Shown here: positions 52,087-60,975 of the stretch, in pieces
Layout: every line of letters begins with the position of its first letter
Numbering within the stretch: the first letter of the stretch is position 1
Origin: Thiocapsa marina 5811
GTDB taxonomy: Bacteria > Pseudomonadota > Gammaproteobacteria > Chromatiales > Chromatiaceae
NCBI RefSeq assembly: GCF_000223985.1
Contig: NZ_AFWV01000003.1
Coordinates: 310,001-374,000, forward strand
DNA: 64,000 bases
Reading direction: 5' to 3'
Made by a program: the position numbers and the translations under genes
Notes under the pieces: generated by a model
The model's input: the letters and a program-made list of their open reading frames with translations, nothing else
Told to the model about the DNA's origin: nothing
Database searches by the model: none

Positions 52087-53544
52087 TCATTCCTCGGCCT
52101 GCGGCGGCTCGGGTACAATCCAGGTGTCTTTGCTGCCGCCGCCCTGGGAGGAGTTCACCACCAGAGAGCCTTTGCGCATCGCCACCCGTGTCAGCCCGCC
52201 CATCGTGACCTGTTGGCGATCAGCCGAGAGGATAAAGGGGCGCAGATCCACATGACGCGGCTCGAGCTTCTTGCCGATGATCGTCGGCACGGTCGAGAGC
52301 TTCAGAGCCGGCTGGGCAATGTAATTGCGCGGATCCTTTTTGATCAGCTCCGCGAAGTGCTCGCGTTCGGCCTTGGTCGATGCGGGACCCACCAGCATCC
52401 CGTAGCCGCCGGACTCGTTGGCCGGTTTCACGACCATCCGTTCCATGTTCTCGAGCGTATAGGCCAGGGCATCCGCCTCCATGCAGCGATAGGTCGGGAC
52501 GTTCGGGATGATGGGGTCGGCGTCGAGATAATAGCGGATCAGCTCGGGCACGAAGGCATAAACGACCTTGTCGTCGGCAACCCCGGCGCCGGGCGCATTG
52601 GCCAGGGCGACGTTGCCGGCCTTCCAGGCGCGCATGAGTCCGGGCACGCCGAGCGCGGAGTCCGGAAGGAATGCCTCGGGATCGAGAAAGAGGTCGTCGA
52701 TGCGGCGATAGACGACGTCGACACGGGCGAGCCCGTCGACGGTACGCATGTAGACGCAGTCGTCCTTGTCGACGAACAGATCGCGTCCCTCGACCAGCTC
52801 GCAACCCATCTGTTGTGCCAGATAGGAATGCTCGAAATAGGCCGAATTGTAGATGCCCGGGGTGAGCACGACCACGGCGGGATAGTCCGCCGGACGCGGC
52901 GAGAGTGCCGCGAGGGTGTCGAAGAGCTCCGAGGGGTAATCATCGACCGGCAGCGGTGCATAGTGCTCGAACAGCTCGGGCAGCACCCGTTTGGTCACCA
53001 GCCGGTTCTCTAGCATGTAGGAGACGCCGGAGGGGACACGTAGGTTGTCCTCCAGCACGTAGAGGGTTCCGTCGGCGTCGCGCACCAGATCCGAGCCGCA
53101 GATATGCGCCCAGATCCCCAAGGGCGGGTCGACACCGATGCACTGCGGGCGGAAGTTCACCGATTTGGCGAGAACCTCGGCCGGAAAGACGCCGTCTTTG
53201 ATGACCTTCTGGTCGTGGTAGAGGTCGTCGATGAAGAGGTTCAGGGCCTGCACGCGCTGGCGCAGTCCGGCTTCCACGCGCTCCCACTCCGACTGGGCAA
53301 TGATCCGGGGGATGATGTCGAAGGGCCAGGTTCGATCGATGGCCCCGCCTTCCTCGGAATACACCGTGAAGGTGATCCCCATCTCCTTGATCGACACATC
53401 GGCGGCCTCCTGGCGGGCCACCAGCTCCTCGGGGCCGAGTGCTTCGAGATCGGCAAGCAGACCGGCGATTGCCCGATGCCCGTTGCCGGCGACCAGCTCG
53501 TCGTAGAAACCCTCGGAGGGGTAGGCATTCCAATCGATACTCAT
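52087..53544 (-). CDS. Circularly permuted ATP-grasp ligase of the Anbu cluster
   Basis: 485 residues from ATG 53544 (MSIDWNAYPSEGFYDELV). The DUF404/407-type ATP-grasp shows ITFTVYSEEGGAIDRTWPFDIIPRII, the CGSDLVRDADGTLYVLEDNLRVPSGVSYMLENR metal/nucleotide region, VVLTPGIYNSAYFEHSYLAQQMGCELVEGRDL, and VKPANESGGYGMLVGP. The enzyme should form an amide bond using ATP; a role in a peptide tag or secondary peptide is the published proposal for this family. It is co-directional with the alpha-E gene after 59 bases and divergent from the protease gene. Confidence 0.92.
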   Translation of the reverse strand: MSIDWNAYPSEGFYDELVAGNGHRAIAGLLADLEALGPEELVARQEAADVSIKEMGITFTVYSEEGGAIDRTWPFDIIPRIIAQSEWERVEAGLRQRVQALNLFIDDLYHDQKVIKDGVFPAEVLAKSVNFRPQCIGVDPPLGIWAHICGSDLVRDADGTLYVLEDNLRVPSGVSYMLENRLVTKRVLPELFEHYAPLPVDDYPSELFDTLAALSPRPADYPAVVVLTPGIYNSAYFEHSYLAQQMGCELVEGRDLFVDKDDCVYMRTVDGLARVDVVYRRIDDLFLDPEAFLPDSALGVPGLMRAWKAGNVALANAPGAGVADDKVVYAFVPELIRYYLDADPIIPNVPTYRCMEADALAYTLENMERMVVKPANESGGYGMLVGPASTKAEREHFAELIKKDPRNYIAQPALKLSTVPTIIGKKLEPRHVDLRPFILSADRQQVTMGGLTRVAMRKGSLVVNSSQGGGSKDTWIVPEPPQAEE

Positions 53545-53823
53545 GGCTCTTACTCGCAGACCAGGTGTCGGGGATGGTTCGGGCGGAATGATTTGCGACG
53601 CCGACCCATCGAAGACCGACCTCCAAACCTCCTCCACGGAGTATGCTGGAGATGGGGCTACGGCGTCCATCCGCCGAGGCGGTGAGGAGGCGGTCGTCCC
53701 GAAAGCAGGTCGCGGGAGTCTCGCGCAGACTCATCGCCTACATCGGCCCGACACGCGAGCGATCGCTCGAACGCCATCACCCGAGCATGACCGCCCGCGC
53801 ATTGTCACACAGACGCAACCACC

Positions 53824-54627
53824 ATGACCTACTGCCTCGGACTCGCCCTCGACGAGGGCCTCGTAATGGCCGCCGACTCCCGGACCAACGCCGGCGTCGA
53901 CTATGTCACCACCTTCAGCAAGCTCCATGTCTTCCAACCTGCCGCGGATCGCATCTTCGTCCTCATGTCCGCGGGCAATCTCGCGACCACGCAGGAGGTG
54001 CTGAATCGCATCCGACGTGACCTCGACCTGCCGCGCGACAGGGGGCCCATCACGGATCCAACAGGCGAGCGGTCGCGGATCGACCTGCTGAACGCGCGTT
54101 ATCTCTTCGAGGCGGCGGATTATGTCGGGCGGGTCAGCGTCGGCGTGCAGCGCGACCACGCCCCCGCACTCCATCAAAGCGGCGTGAGCGCGGAGACCAC
54201 GCTTATCCTGGGGGGCCAGATCGCCGATCAGCCGCATGGCCTCTATCTGATCTATCCGCAGGGCAATTATTTCGCCGCATCGCCTCAGACGCCCTACCTG
54301 CAGATCGGCGAGACCAAATACGGCAAGCCTGCGCTGGACCGCATCGCCGAGCCGAGCCTGTCGCTGGAGAACGGGGCACGCTTGTGCGTGGTCTCGCTGG
54401 ATGCGACCTCGCGCTCGAATGTGACGGTCGGCCCGCCCTTCGAGGTCGCCATCTATGCCAAGGACAGCCTGACTCTAACCCACCGCCTCAAGCTGACCGC
54501 CGACTCGCCTGCACTGCGGGCGCTCTCGTCGAGCTGGAACGCGGGCATCCGAGGTGTCTTCGAGGAGTTGCCCCGTTTCGATTGGGAGGCGATGGGCGAG
54601 GCGCCGGCACAACGGCGTCAGGCGTAG
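53824..54627 (+). CDS. Anbu, ancestral proteasome-type protease
   Basis: 267 residues of the HslV/proteasome beta fold. After Met removal Thr1 (TYCLGLALDEGLVMAADSRTNAG) is the nucleophile, with Asp17 and Lys32 (FSKLHVF) as partners, so the site is intact. LILGGQIADQPHGLYLIYPQGN and KYGKPALDR are Anbu-typical. Anbu forms lock-washer or ring assemblies without a known ATPase. Together with the ATP-grasp and alpha-E genes it forms the conserved Anbu cluster. The stop overlaps the end of the convergent protease gene by 10 bases. Confidence 0.93.
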   Translation: MTYCLGLALDEGLVMAADSRTNAGVDYVTTFSKLHVFQPAADRIFVLMSAGNLATTQEVLNRIRRDLDLPRDRGPITDPTGERSRIDLLNARYLFEAADYVGRVSVGVQRDHAPALHQSGVSAETTLILGGQIADQPHGLYLIYPQGNYFAASPQTPYLQIGETKYGKPALDRIAEPSLSLENGARLCVVSLDATSRSNVTVGPPFEVAIYAKDSLTLTHRLKLTADSPALRALSSSWNAGIRGVFEELPRFDWEAMGEAPAQRRQA

Positions 54628-55088
54628 TGCTCCAGGGGTCGCGCCACCCGCCCGGTCAGAAAGGAGCGCGCCGGATCGACTCGAGCGCGACCGGCGAGTG
54701 CCGTGCGACCGAGCAGCATGCGAAACAGCATGGTTTCGCGATTGGTCAGGGTCATCTCGATCGGCCAATCCCGCCCGGCCAGGGCGAGCCGGGTACGGAT
54801 GACGTAACGGTCCTCGCGATGACCACCTGAGTCGGTGACCCGCCGTTGGTCGAGCACCGACGCCTCCGCGTGGATCACCACGTCGGTGCGCTTCTGCAGC
54901 GGATGGACGCCGAAGCGGACATAGTGCTGCCCGCCTCGGCGGAAGCCGTCGACATAGAAGGCATGCAGGGTGGAGGTGCGTGCCCCGGTGTCGATCTTGG
55001 CTTTGACGAGGCCCAGCCCCAACTCCGGCATGGTGACCCATTCGCGCCAGCCCAGCAGCAGGGCCTCCGAGCACTCGCCGGGGGTCAC
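54618..55088 (-). CDS. Retropepsin-like protease (RimB/ATP-dependent zinc protease family)
   Basis: 156 residues from GTG 55088. The family motif is KIDTGARTSTLHA with Asp33; other conserved blocks are VRFGVHPLQKR and REDRYVIRTRLALAGRDWPIEMTLTNRETMLFRMLLGRTAL. Proteins of this family were annotated as ATP-dependent zinc proteases but have a retropepsin fold with a single aspartate; relatives are coded near ATP-grasp enzymes such as RimK. Placed tail to tail with Anbu, it may act on the same peptide product. Confidence 0.85.
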   Translation of the reverse strand: MTPGECSEALLLGWREWVTMPELGLGLVKAKIDTGARTSTLHAFYVDGFRRGGQHYVRFGVHPLQKRTDVVIHAEASVLDQRRVTDSGGHREDRYVIRTRLALAGRDWPIEMTLTNRETMLFRMLLGRTALAGRARVDPARSFLTGRVARPLEHYA

Positions 55089-55255
55089 GGCTTCGCCCCG
55101 ACATCTGCTTGCGACAGTACACTCTTCATCTGGATTCCCCGCATCGATCGCCCTGAATCATCGATGCTGGATGTTAACAGAGCCACGCTTCGGCGGGGGC
55201 TGTTAGACTCGGCAGCCATTCGGACGAGCTCCCACACCGCATTTCGGAGGCACCC

Positions 55256-55957
55256 ATGCGCAAACCGATCCAGTCGACCCTCCTGCTCCTCCTGGCGATG
55301 CCGTTGGTCCCGGTCGCCGTCGCCGACGAGGGCACGGCCAAGATCCTCGCGCCCTGGGAGGCGAACGGTCAGCTCTTCCAGATCGCCGTGGACAAACTCC
55401 AGTTTATCGGCACCTTCGAAGGTGTCATGTACATCGAGCACGGGGACGGACTGCTGGATGCCGCGCTCTTTACGTGTCCGTCGACCCAGATCATCCATGT
55501 CCTGAGCAACGAGCTCGACGGCCAGGGCTATTGCACCATCGAAAGTCCAACCGGCGATTACGTGTATGCGGAATTTACCTGCGACGGCGAGCCCGGATCC
55601 TGCTCGGGAACCTTCACGCTGACGGGCGGAACGGGTCGTCTTGCCGGGATCACCGGGCAAAGCGATATGATCGTGCGCACCGCGCTCAGCGGAACGGCTA
55701 TGAACGAGTCGACCGGCGGGACGGTCTCGGCGGCGAAGGGGCTGGCGATCTGGCCGGAGATGCGGTTCGAGTTCCCCGGCAAGAGCGCGAAGGCGGGGAT
55801 GCTCGGGACCGGGTCCATCGCGAATGGAAACGATGTCGTTCCGGAGTCCGCGTCGGAAATCGAAACCGACGGCGGGGGCGCGGAAGGGGCAGCGAACATC
55901 GAGGCGGATGTCGTCGCCGAACCGACTCCGGCAGACGCCGGGCGCAGCGAGCCCTAG
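55256..55957 (+). CDS. Exported beta-rich protein of unknown function
   Basis: 233 residues. Clear signal peptide (STLLLLLAMPLVPVAVADEG), a ~150-residue domain with four Cys (FTCPSTQ, GYCTIES, FTCDGEPGSCSG) that could form disulfides, and the segment FTLTGGTGRLAGITGQSDM, which recalls the GTGxLxGxxG strand of small beta-barrel exported proteins. The C terminus is an acidic, Ala/Glu-rich disordered tail. I do not recognise a specific family. It stands alone before the SNase-like gene. Confidence 0.7.
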   Translation: MRKPIQSTLLLLLAMPLVPVAVADEGTAKILAPWEANGQLFQIAVDKLQFIGTFEGVMYIEHGDGLLDAALFTCPSTQIIHVLSNELDGQGYCTIESPTGDYVYAEFTCDGEPGSCSGTFTLTGGTGRLAGITGQSDMIVRTALSGTAMNESTGGTVSAAKGLAIWPEMRFEFPGKSAKAGMLGTGSIANGNDVVPESASEIETDGGGAEGAANIEADVVAEPTPADAGRSEP

Positions 55958-55973
55958 CCGAGTGACAGCGGGG

Positions 55974-56489
55974 ATGTCGTCGCTGCTTTCTTCGCGCATG
56001 CCACCCTTTTCGAGGCGAGGGCTCCCGGGTGTGCTCGCGCTTCTGCTCGTTGTTGCGGCGGACGTTGCCGCCGGGTCCCGGGAGATCGTCGGGCTCGCGA
56101 TCGTTCAGGACGACGGATCGCTTTTGATCAAGGGCCAGTCGATTGCGCTCTTCGGGGTCTATCTCCCCGACGCAGGTCGGCAATGCACCAGGCGACAGCA
56201 GCCGGTGCGGTGTGCTCCCAGGGCCGTGCTTGCGCTCGATTTTCGCGTCAGGGGCTTCGTGACCTGCGAGCCGCGCGGGCGCTCCGCCGAGGGAAGGATC
56301 CAGGCCGTCTGTTATGCCGATCGCACCGGGTTGAGCCCGGGCGAGGACTTAGGCGCTTATCTGATCAAGCGCGGCTGGGCACTCGCGCTCCCGACGGCCC
56401 CGTTCGAGTACCACGCCATGGAGCGCATCGCGCGGGCGAACGCGCTCGGCGTTTGGGGAACCGCCGTGGATTCGGTGAGCCCTCCCTAG
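55974..56489 (+). CDS. Exported SNase-like (thermonuclease-fold) protein
   Basis: About 171 residues from ATG 55974; ATG 55998 is also possible. A hydrophobic signal (LPGVLALLLVVAADVAAG) is followed by an OB-fold nuclease-like pattern: IVGLAIVQDDGSLLIKGQSIALFGVYLPDAGRQC, ...GFVTCEPRGRSAEGRIQAVCYADRTG..., DLGAYLIKRGWALAL, and AMERIARANALGVWG. The catalytic Arg/Glu residues of staphylococcal nuclease are not clearly conserved, so it may be a binding rather than cutting domain. Confidence 0.75.
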   Translation: MSSLLSSRMPPFSRRGLPGVLALLLVVAADVAAGSREIVGLAIVQDDGSLLIKGQSIALFGVYLPDAGRQCTRRQQPVRCAPRAVLALDFRVRGFVTCEPRGRSAEGRIQAVCYADRTGLSPGEDLGAYLIKRGWALALPTAPFEYHAMERIARANALGVWGTAVDSVSPP

Positions 56490-56520
56490 CGCGCACCCGG
56501 CATCGCCGGCTGCGGCGGGG

Positions 56521-56919
56521 TCAGTCCTTCGGCTCGAAGGCCAGAGCGACCGAATTGATGCAGTAACGTAGTCCGGTCGGTCTCGGACCGTCCGGAAACA
56601 CATGTCCGAGATGGGCGCCGCAGCTGTTGCAGTGCACCTCGGTGCGACGCATGCCGTAACTGACGTCGTCTTCGGTTGCCACGGCCTGTGCAGCGGCAGG
56701 CTGCCAAAAGCTCGGCCACCCCGAGCCCGAATCGAATTTCTCGCTCGCGTCGAACAGGGACTCGCCGCAGCAGACACAGCGGTAGAGACCCGGCTCCTTG
56801 GAGGCGTGATACTGCCCCGTGAAGGCCGGCTCGGTGCCTTTCTCTCGGCACACGCGGTATTGCTCCGGTGTCAGGGTTTCGCGCCATTCGCGATCGGTCT
56901 TCTCGATCTTGTGCCCCAT
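56521..56919 (-). CDS. msrB: Peptide-methionine (R)-S-oxide reductase
   Basis: 132 residues from ATG 56919, which follows GAGGT at five bases; an in-frame ATG at 56970 lacks such a site. Zinc cysteines CVCCGESLF and [12 protein letters not shown], the substrate region [11 protein letters not shown], and the catalytic cysteine in RYCINSVAL are present. It repairs oxidised methionine. It contains no export signal, so it is the cytoplasmic form. Confidence 0.95.
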   Translation of the reverse strand: MGHKIEKTDREWRETLTPEQYRVCREKGTEPAFTGQYHASKEPGLYRCVCCGESLFDASEKFDSGSGWPSFWQPAAAQAVATEDDVSYGMRRTEVHCNSCGAHLGHVFPDGPRPTGLRYCINSVALAFEPKD

Positions 56920-57363
56920 AATGACCTCGTGTGAGTGGGTTTCGACGATCGGATTGTTCATGGGCGGCATTGGCTTGAGCCCCGAGCGAGGCGGCCCTTA
57001 TACTGGCTGTATCCTCGGGTCCGAATCGTGATGATCGACGACCCCGACCGCGACTCGGTTTTGATCCCATTGCTATCATGATGTTGCTCGTGACGCCCCG
57101 CCTTGATGCCTCGCCGACACGAGCGGCCGGTCGGGTGGGCGCGCGAGGGCGAGGTACACCGAGACGGGCACCGGTGCTGGTGGACTGCGCTTCGCTTGTC
57201 CACCCTACACCGCAGTCAGCGGAAAGAGTGGGGCCGTATCCACGCGATCTCCACTCGACGCCTTCACGGTCTGCACGATGCGACGCGGGCTGTTCCCCGA
57301 CAGGCGCCGAACCCGTCTCGACGACCGCTGATCCGGCGTGTGCACCCGAGGCGTGTGCCTGAG
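56920..57363. other. Intergenic region between msrB and the SCO-like gene
   Basis: No gene supported. It contains one copy of the GTAGGGTGGAC repeat (57177-57207, reverse orientation). The plus frame of the SCO-like gene stays open leftward, but there is no sign of coding. Confidence 0.55.
57177..57207 (-). repeat. GTAGGGTGGAC-type repeat, single copy
   Basis: TGGTGGACTGCGCTTCGC then TTGTCCACCCTAC: the reverse of the repeat at 38878 and 63374. Its ends can pair as a hairpin. Confidence 0.75.
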
Positions 57364-57981
57364 ATGTTCTTGCGGAACCGACACCCGCTCTGGATGCGCT
57401 TGGTCCTGATCCTCGGTGCCATCTCGCTGTTCGTCCTGGCCTATCAATGGGGTAATCAATACCAGCGCCGCAGCGCCGCGCCTCCGGTGATCGGCGGCTT
57501 GCTGATCCGCCCGCCCGCGAGCCTGCCGGATTTCGAGCTCCGGGAGGCGCTCGGCCGCCCGTTCGGCCAAAAGGATCTCGCGCAAGGCTGGACCCTGCTC
57601 GCGTTCGGCGACCTCTCGCGCGCTTCGGGACAACTTGCCGTCCAGCGCCTGATCGATGTCTACAACCGGGTGGCCGACGAGCGTGCCTTGCGCAAGCAGC
57701 TGCGCCTCGTGCTCGTGACCGCGGGCAATGATTCAAGCCTTCACCGGGATTTCGCCGGTCTCTTGCCTGCGCTGAAGATCCTCGGCGGCGACCCGGAGCA
57801 GATCGACCGTCTCCGCGCCGACATCGGTCTCGGTGCGACGGACACGGCGGCGATCTTCGTCGTTGCGCCGGGGGGATTCGTGCTCGCCTTTCTTCCCGAG
57901 AGCGAAGGAGGCGCACAGCTCGCCGAGGATCTGAAAGCCATCTACGCCGGCTCGGATCTTTTATTGCCGGAGACACCATGA
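57364..57981 (+). CDS. SCO1/SenC-like membrane thioredoxin-fold protein without the copper motif
   Basis: 205 residues from ATG 57364. One membrane anchor (LVLILGAISLFVLAYQWG), then ASLPDFELREALGRPFGQKDLAQGWTLLAFGDLSRASGQ...LRLVLVTAGNDSSLHRDFAGLLPALKILGGDPEQIDRLRADIGL, which follows the SCO layout. Where SCO has CxxxC after the F-G strand, this protein has DLSRASGQ with no cysteine, and the distal histidine is not obvious. It cannot bind copper in the known way. Its stop overlaps the psd start by four bases (ATGA). Confidence 0.75.
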   Translation: MFLRNRHPLWMRLVLILGAISLFVLAYQWGNQYQRRSAAPPVIGGLLIRPPASLPDFELREALGRPFGQKDLAQGWTLLAFGDLSRASGQLAVQRLIDVYNRVADERALRKQLRLVLVTAGNDSSLHRDFAGLLPALKILGGDPEQIDRLRADIGLGATDTAAIFVVAPGGFVLAFLPESEGGAQLAEDLKAIYAGSDLLLPETP

Positions 57982-58880
57982 CGGAACCCGTTCGGGGCAT
58001 GGGGGCGCGGCTCTTCGTCGCCCTTCAGCATGTCCTGCCGCAGCACCTGTTGTCGGCCCTCATGTATCGGCTGGCGCGCGTGCGGTGGCGTCCACTGAAG
58101 GACCTGTTGATCGCGATCTTCCTGCGCCTCTACCGGATCGATATGAATGAGGCGGTGGAGCCGAACGCGAAGGCCTATGCGCACTTCAATGCCTTTTTTA
58201 CCCGCGCGCTGAGACCCGAGGCCCGGCCTCTTGATCCGGACACGCTGGCGGTCGTGTGCCCCGTCGACGGCACGATCAGTCAGAGCGGTCGGATTACGGC
58301 GGGTCGCTTGATCCAAGCGAAAGGTCGGGTTTACACCGTCGAGGAGCTTCTCGGGGGCGACCCGGAGCGGGCAGGGGCCTTCGACGGCGGGACCTTTGCG
58401 ACCATCTATTTGGCGCCGAGCGATTACCACCGCATCCACATGCCGCTCGGGGGCAATCTTGTCTGGATGCACCACATCCCGGGACGGCTGTTCAGCGTGA
58501 ACAACGTCACCGCCGACCTGGTGCCGCGTCTGTTCGCCCGCAACGAGCGGGTCGCGTGCCGATTCGAGACCGATGTCGGCGCAATGGCGATGGTTCTGGT
58601 CGGGGCCATCTTCGTCGGCGGGATCGAGACCGTCTGGGCCGGCGAGGTCACGCCTGCACGAGACCGAAGTCAGGGCTCGAATGCGGGCAGCACCGGGGCC
58701 GGATCGGTCCGGCTCGAGCGCGGCGCCGAGATGGGCCGCTTCAATCTGGGCTCGACCGTGATCCTGCTCTTCGAGCCGGGTCGGGTGCAGTTGGACGAGA
58801 CGCTCGTGCCGGGGAGCAAGGTTCGACTCGGGCAGCGGCTCGGCCGTCCCGCCGCGGCGTCCGAGCGCGTCGAGTCCTGA
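57978..58880 (+). CDS. psd: Phosphatidylserine decarboxylase
   Basis: Makes phosphatidylethanolamine from phosphatidylserine at the inner membrane. 300-residue proenzyme with VCPVDGTISQSGRI, the catalytic region YLAPSDYHRIHMPLGGNLVWMHHIPGRLFSVN, and the self-cleavage motif LGST, where the serine becomes the pyruvoyl group of the alpha chain. It has a small Ser/Gly-rich insertion (DRSQGSNAGSTGAGS) before the cleavage site. Its start overlaps the SCO-like gene. Confidence 0.95.
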   Translation: MTEPVRGMGARLFVALQHVLPQHLLSALMYRLARVRWRPLKDLLIAIFLRLYRIDMNEAVEPNAKAYAHFNAFFTRALRPEARPLDPDTLAVVCPVDGTISQSGRITAGRLIQAKGRVYTVEELLGGDPERAGAFDGGTFATIYLAPSDYHRIHMPLGGNLVWMHHIPGRLFSVNNVTADLVPRLFARNERVACRFETDVGAMAMVLVGAIFVGGIETVWAGEVTPARDRSQGSNAGSTGAGSVRLERGAEMGRFNLGSTVILLFEPGRVQLDETLVPGSKVRLGQRLGRPAAASERVES

Positions 58881-58911
58881 CGCGAGCCCGAAGCGAACCG
58901 GAGGCGCTGTC

Positions 58912-60078
58912 ATGTCCCACCTTTTCCTTGCCGTAACCGCCCACGGGTACGGGCATCTGGCGCAGGCGGCTCCGGTGGTCCATGAGCTGGCGCGGCGTTT
59001 TCCCGGTCTGCGGATCACCCTGCAGAGCGACATTAATCCGGGCTTGGCGCGCAGCCGACTGCCGCCCGGGTTTACGCAGATCCAGGAGGGGACGGATATC
59101 GGTCTGCTCATGGACGGTCCTCTCGGCACCCGCTGGTCGGAAAGCCTGATCCGATATGCGGATTTCGAGGCCGACTACGAACGGCGACTCGAGCGCGAGA
59201 CCTCACTGTTGCGCCGTGCGGCGCCTGACCTGGTCTTGGCCGATGTGCCCTGGCTGCCGCTCGATGCGGCGCGGCGGGCGGGCATCCCGGCCGTGGCGCT
59301 GTGCTCGCTCAACTGGTACGACATCCTGCGCGAGAGTCCGGTGGCCGATCAGGTCCCCGCACCTGTGATGGCGCGGATGCGGGCGGTCTATGCCGCGGCC
59401 GAGCTCTTCATCCGACCGGCCCCCTCGATGGCTATGTCCTGGCTGCCGAATGCGATCGATGTCGGCCCCATCGCGAGCCGTTATCCGGATCGTCGGGATG
59501 CGTTGCGCGCACGCTGCGGCGTGCCCCCCGATCGCCCCTTCGCCCTGATTCAATTCGGTGGATTCCAGGGGTTCGATCCGCTCGCGATGTGGCCCGAGCA
59601 GGACCAAGTCCATTGGTTGGCTCAAGATCTTCCCGGCGGTCAGAGGCGCGATGCGACCGGGATTTCTTCGCTTGGACTGCGGGTGCCGGACGACGTCATG
59701 TCCTCCTGCGATCTCATGCTGTGCAAGCCCGGCTACGGCAGCTATGCCGAGGCCGCCGTCAATCGGATCCCCGTGCTCTACGTCAAGCGCGGCGATTGGC
59801 CGGAGGAAGCCGCCTTGATACCCTGGCTGGCAGAGCGGATGCCGACGCGCGAGATCACGCGGGAGGATCTTCTGGCGGGACACCTCGCCGAGGCCATCCA
59901 GGCGTTGTGCACCGCCGATCGACCGCCTGCCGTGGAGCCGACCGGCATTGCGGAGGTGGCGGATCTTCTGGAGCCCTTTCTGGTACACCGGCTCCGTCCT
60001 GCGGGTCATGCGTCCCGGGTTGCTCACTCCGGTTCGACGGGCGCCGCCTTGCCAACCTCAGTGGTGGAGGGGTCATGA
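58912..60078 (+). CDS. MurG/UGT-like glycosyltransferase family protein
   Basis: 388 residues with the GT-B start HLFLAVTAHGYGHLAQAAPVVHELARRFP, a middle IQFGGFQGFDPLAM, and the donor-binding region DLMLCKPGYGSYAEAAVNRIPVLYVKRGDWPEE as in GT28 enzymes. It probably transfers a sugar to a lipid or surface component; the substrate is unknown. Its stop overlaps the transglycosylase start (ATGA), and psd lies just upstream, suggesting one envelope operon. Confidence 0.8.
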   Translation: MSHLFLAVTAHGYGHLAQAAPVVHELARRFPGLRITLQSDINPGLARSRLPPGFTQIQEGTDIGLLMDGPLGTRWSESLIRYADFEADYERRLERETSLLRRAAPDLVLADVPWLPLDAARRAGIPAVALCSLNWYDILRESPVADQVPAPVMARMRAVYAAAELFIRPAPSMAMSWLPNAIDVGPIASRYPDRRDALRARCGVPPDRPFALIQFGGFQGFDPLAMWPEQDQVHWLAQDLPGGQRRDATGISSLGLRVPDDVMSSCDLMLCKPGYGSYAEAAVNRIPVLYVKRGDWPEEAALIPWLAERMPTREITREDLLAGHLAEAIQALCTADRPPAVEPTGIAEVADLLEPFLVHRLRPAGHASRVAHSGSTGAALPTSVVEGS

Positions 60079-60923
60079 CATCCTTCGGTGCCGATCCAAA
60101 GCGGGTCCGACGCCTGGCGTTTCTGGCGCTGGCCTTTATGCCGCTCGTCTCTTGGGGCAGCGTGGCGGGTCAATCGACCTCGACGGAGGGCGCCGAGACG
60201 CCGCAGTCCGGGACGCAATCAACCAAGATCGATGCCGACGCACTCAAGTCCGCCAAGGCTGCTCCCGCCAAGCCGGCATTGCCGGCGGCGCCGAACGGGC
60301 CGCGTCCGAGCCGCGCGGAGGTCATCGCCATGATTCCGGCGGTCGCCCGGCGACACGGTGTCGAGGATGAATTGGTGCGCGCGGTCGTCGCGGCGGAGTC
60401 GAACTACAACGCCCACGCCGTGTCCCGCGCGGGCGCGGTCGGGCTGATGCAGTTGATGCCCCCGACGGCAGCGGACTACGGGGTGACCTCGGTCGCCGAT
60501 CTCTTCGACCCCAAGATCAACCTCGATACCGGCACACGTCACCTCAAGCGCCTCCTGCGCAAATACAACAACGACTACGGTCGGGTCATCATGGCCTACA
60601 ACGCGGGCGAGGGCGTGGTCGATCGCACCAACAGTCAGGTGACCTATCTCGAGACGCTCAACTACACCGAGGCGGTGATCACCTATTACCGCCGCAACGG
60701 CGGCACTGCGCCGACTCAGGTGGCCTTGAACCAGGTGCGCGCGTTGCGCGGGACACGCGATCTCGGCAAGGCACGGCGCCTCATGAAGAAATACTTGGAT
60801 CCGTCGTTGTTGTCGCTTAAGGTCAAGCCGACGCTCGACCTGAAGCGCCTCAACCCGGCCCTTCACGAGGTCGGTCCCGAGAGCAAGCCGATGTTCGAGC
60901 TGGGCGCGAGCGGTCGGCCGTGA
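60075..60923 (+). CDS. Lytic transglycosylase (SLT domain)
   Basis: 282 residues. Signal peptide (RLAFLALAFMPLVSWGSVAG), a Ser/Thr/Ala/Pro linker, then the SLT domain with catalytic Glu in VRAVVAAESNYNAHAVSRAGAVGLMQLMPPTAADYGV, the NLDTGTRHLKRLLRKYNNDYGRVIMAYNAGEG signature and a basic C-terminal tail. It cuts peptidoglycan between MurNAc and GlcNAc. It has no lipobox, so it is probably periplasmic and soluble or anchored by the signal. Confidence 0.9.
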   Translation: MTSFGADPKRVRRLAFLALAFMPLVSWGSVAGQSTSTEGAETPQSGTQSTKIDADALKSAKAAPAKPALPAAPNGPRPSRAEVIAMIPAVARRHGVEDELVRAVVAAESNYNAHAVSRAGAVGLMQLMPPTAADYGVTSVADLFDPKINLDTGTRHLKRLLRKYNNDYGRVIMAYNAGEGVVDRTNSQVTYLETLNYTEAVITYYRRNGGTAPTQVALNQVRALRGTRDLGKARRLMKKYLDPSLLSLKVKPTLDLKRLNPALHEVGPESKPMFELGASGRP

Positions 60924-60975
60924 TTCTTGTCACGGAAGGAACATCGTCGGCATCGCTCGGAAGGGGACTCGGTAC

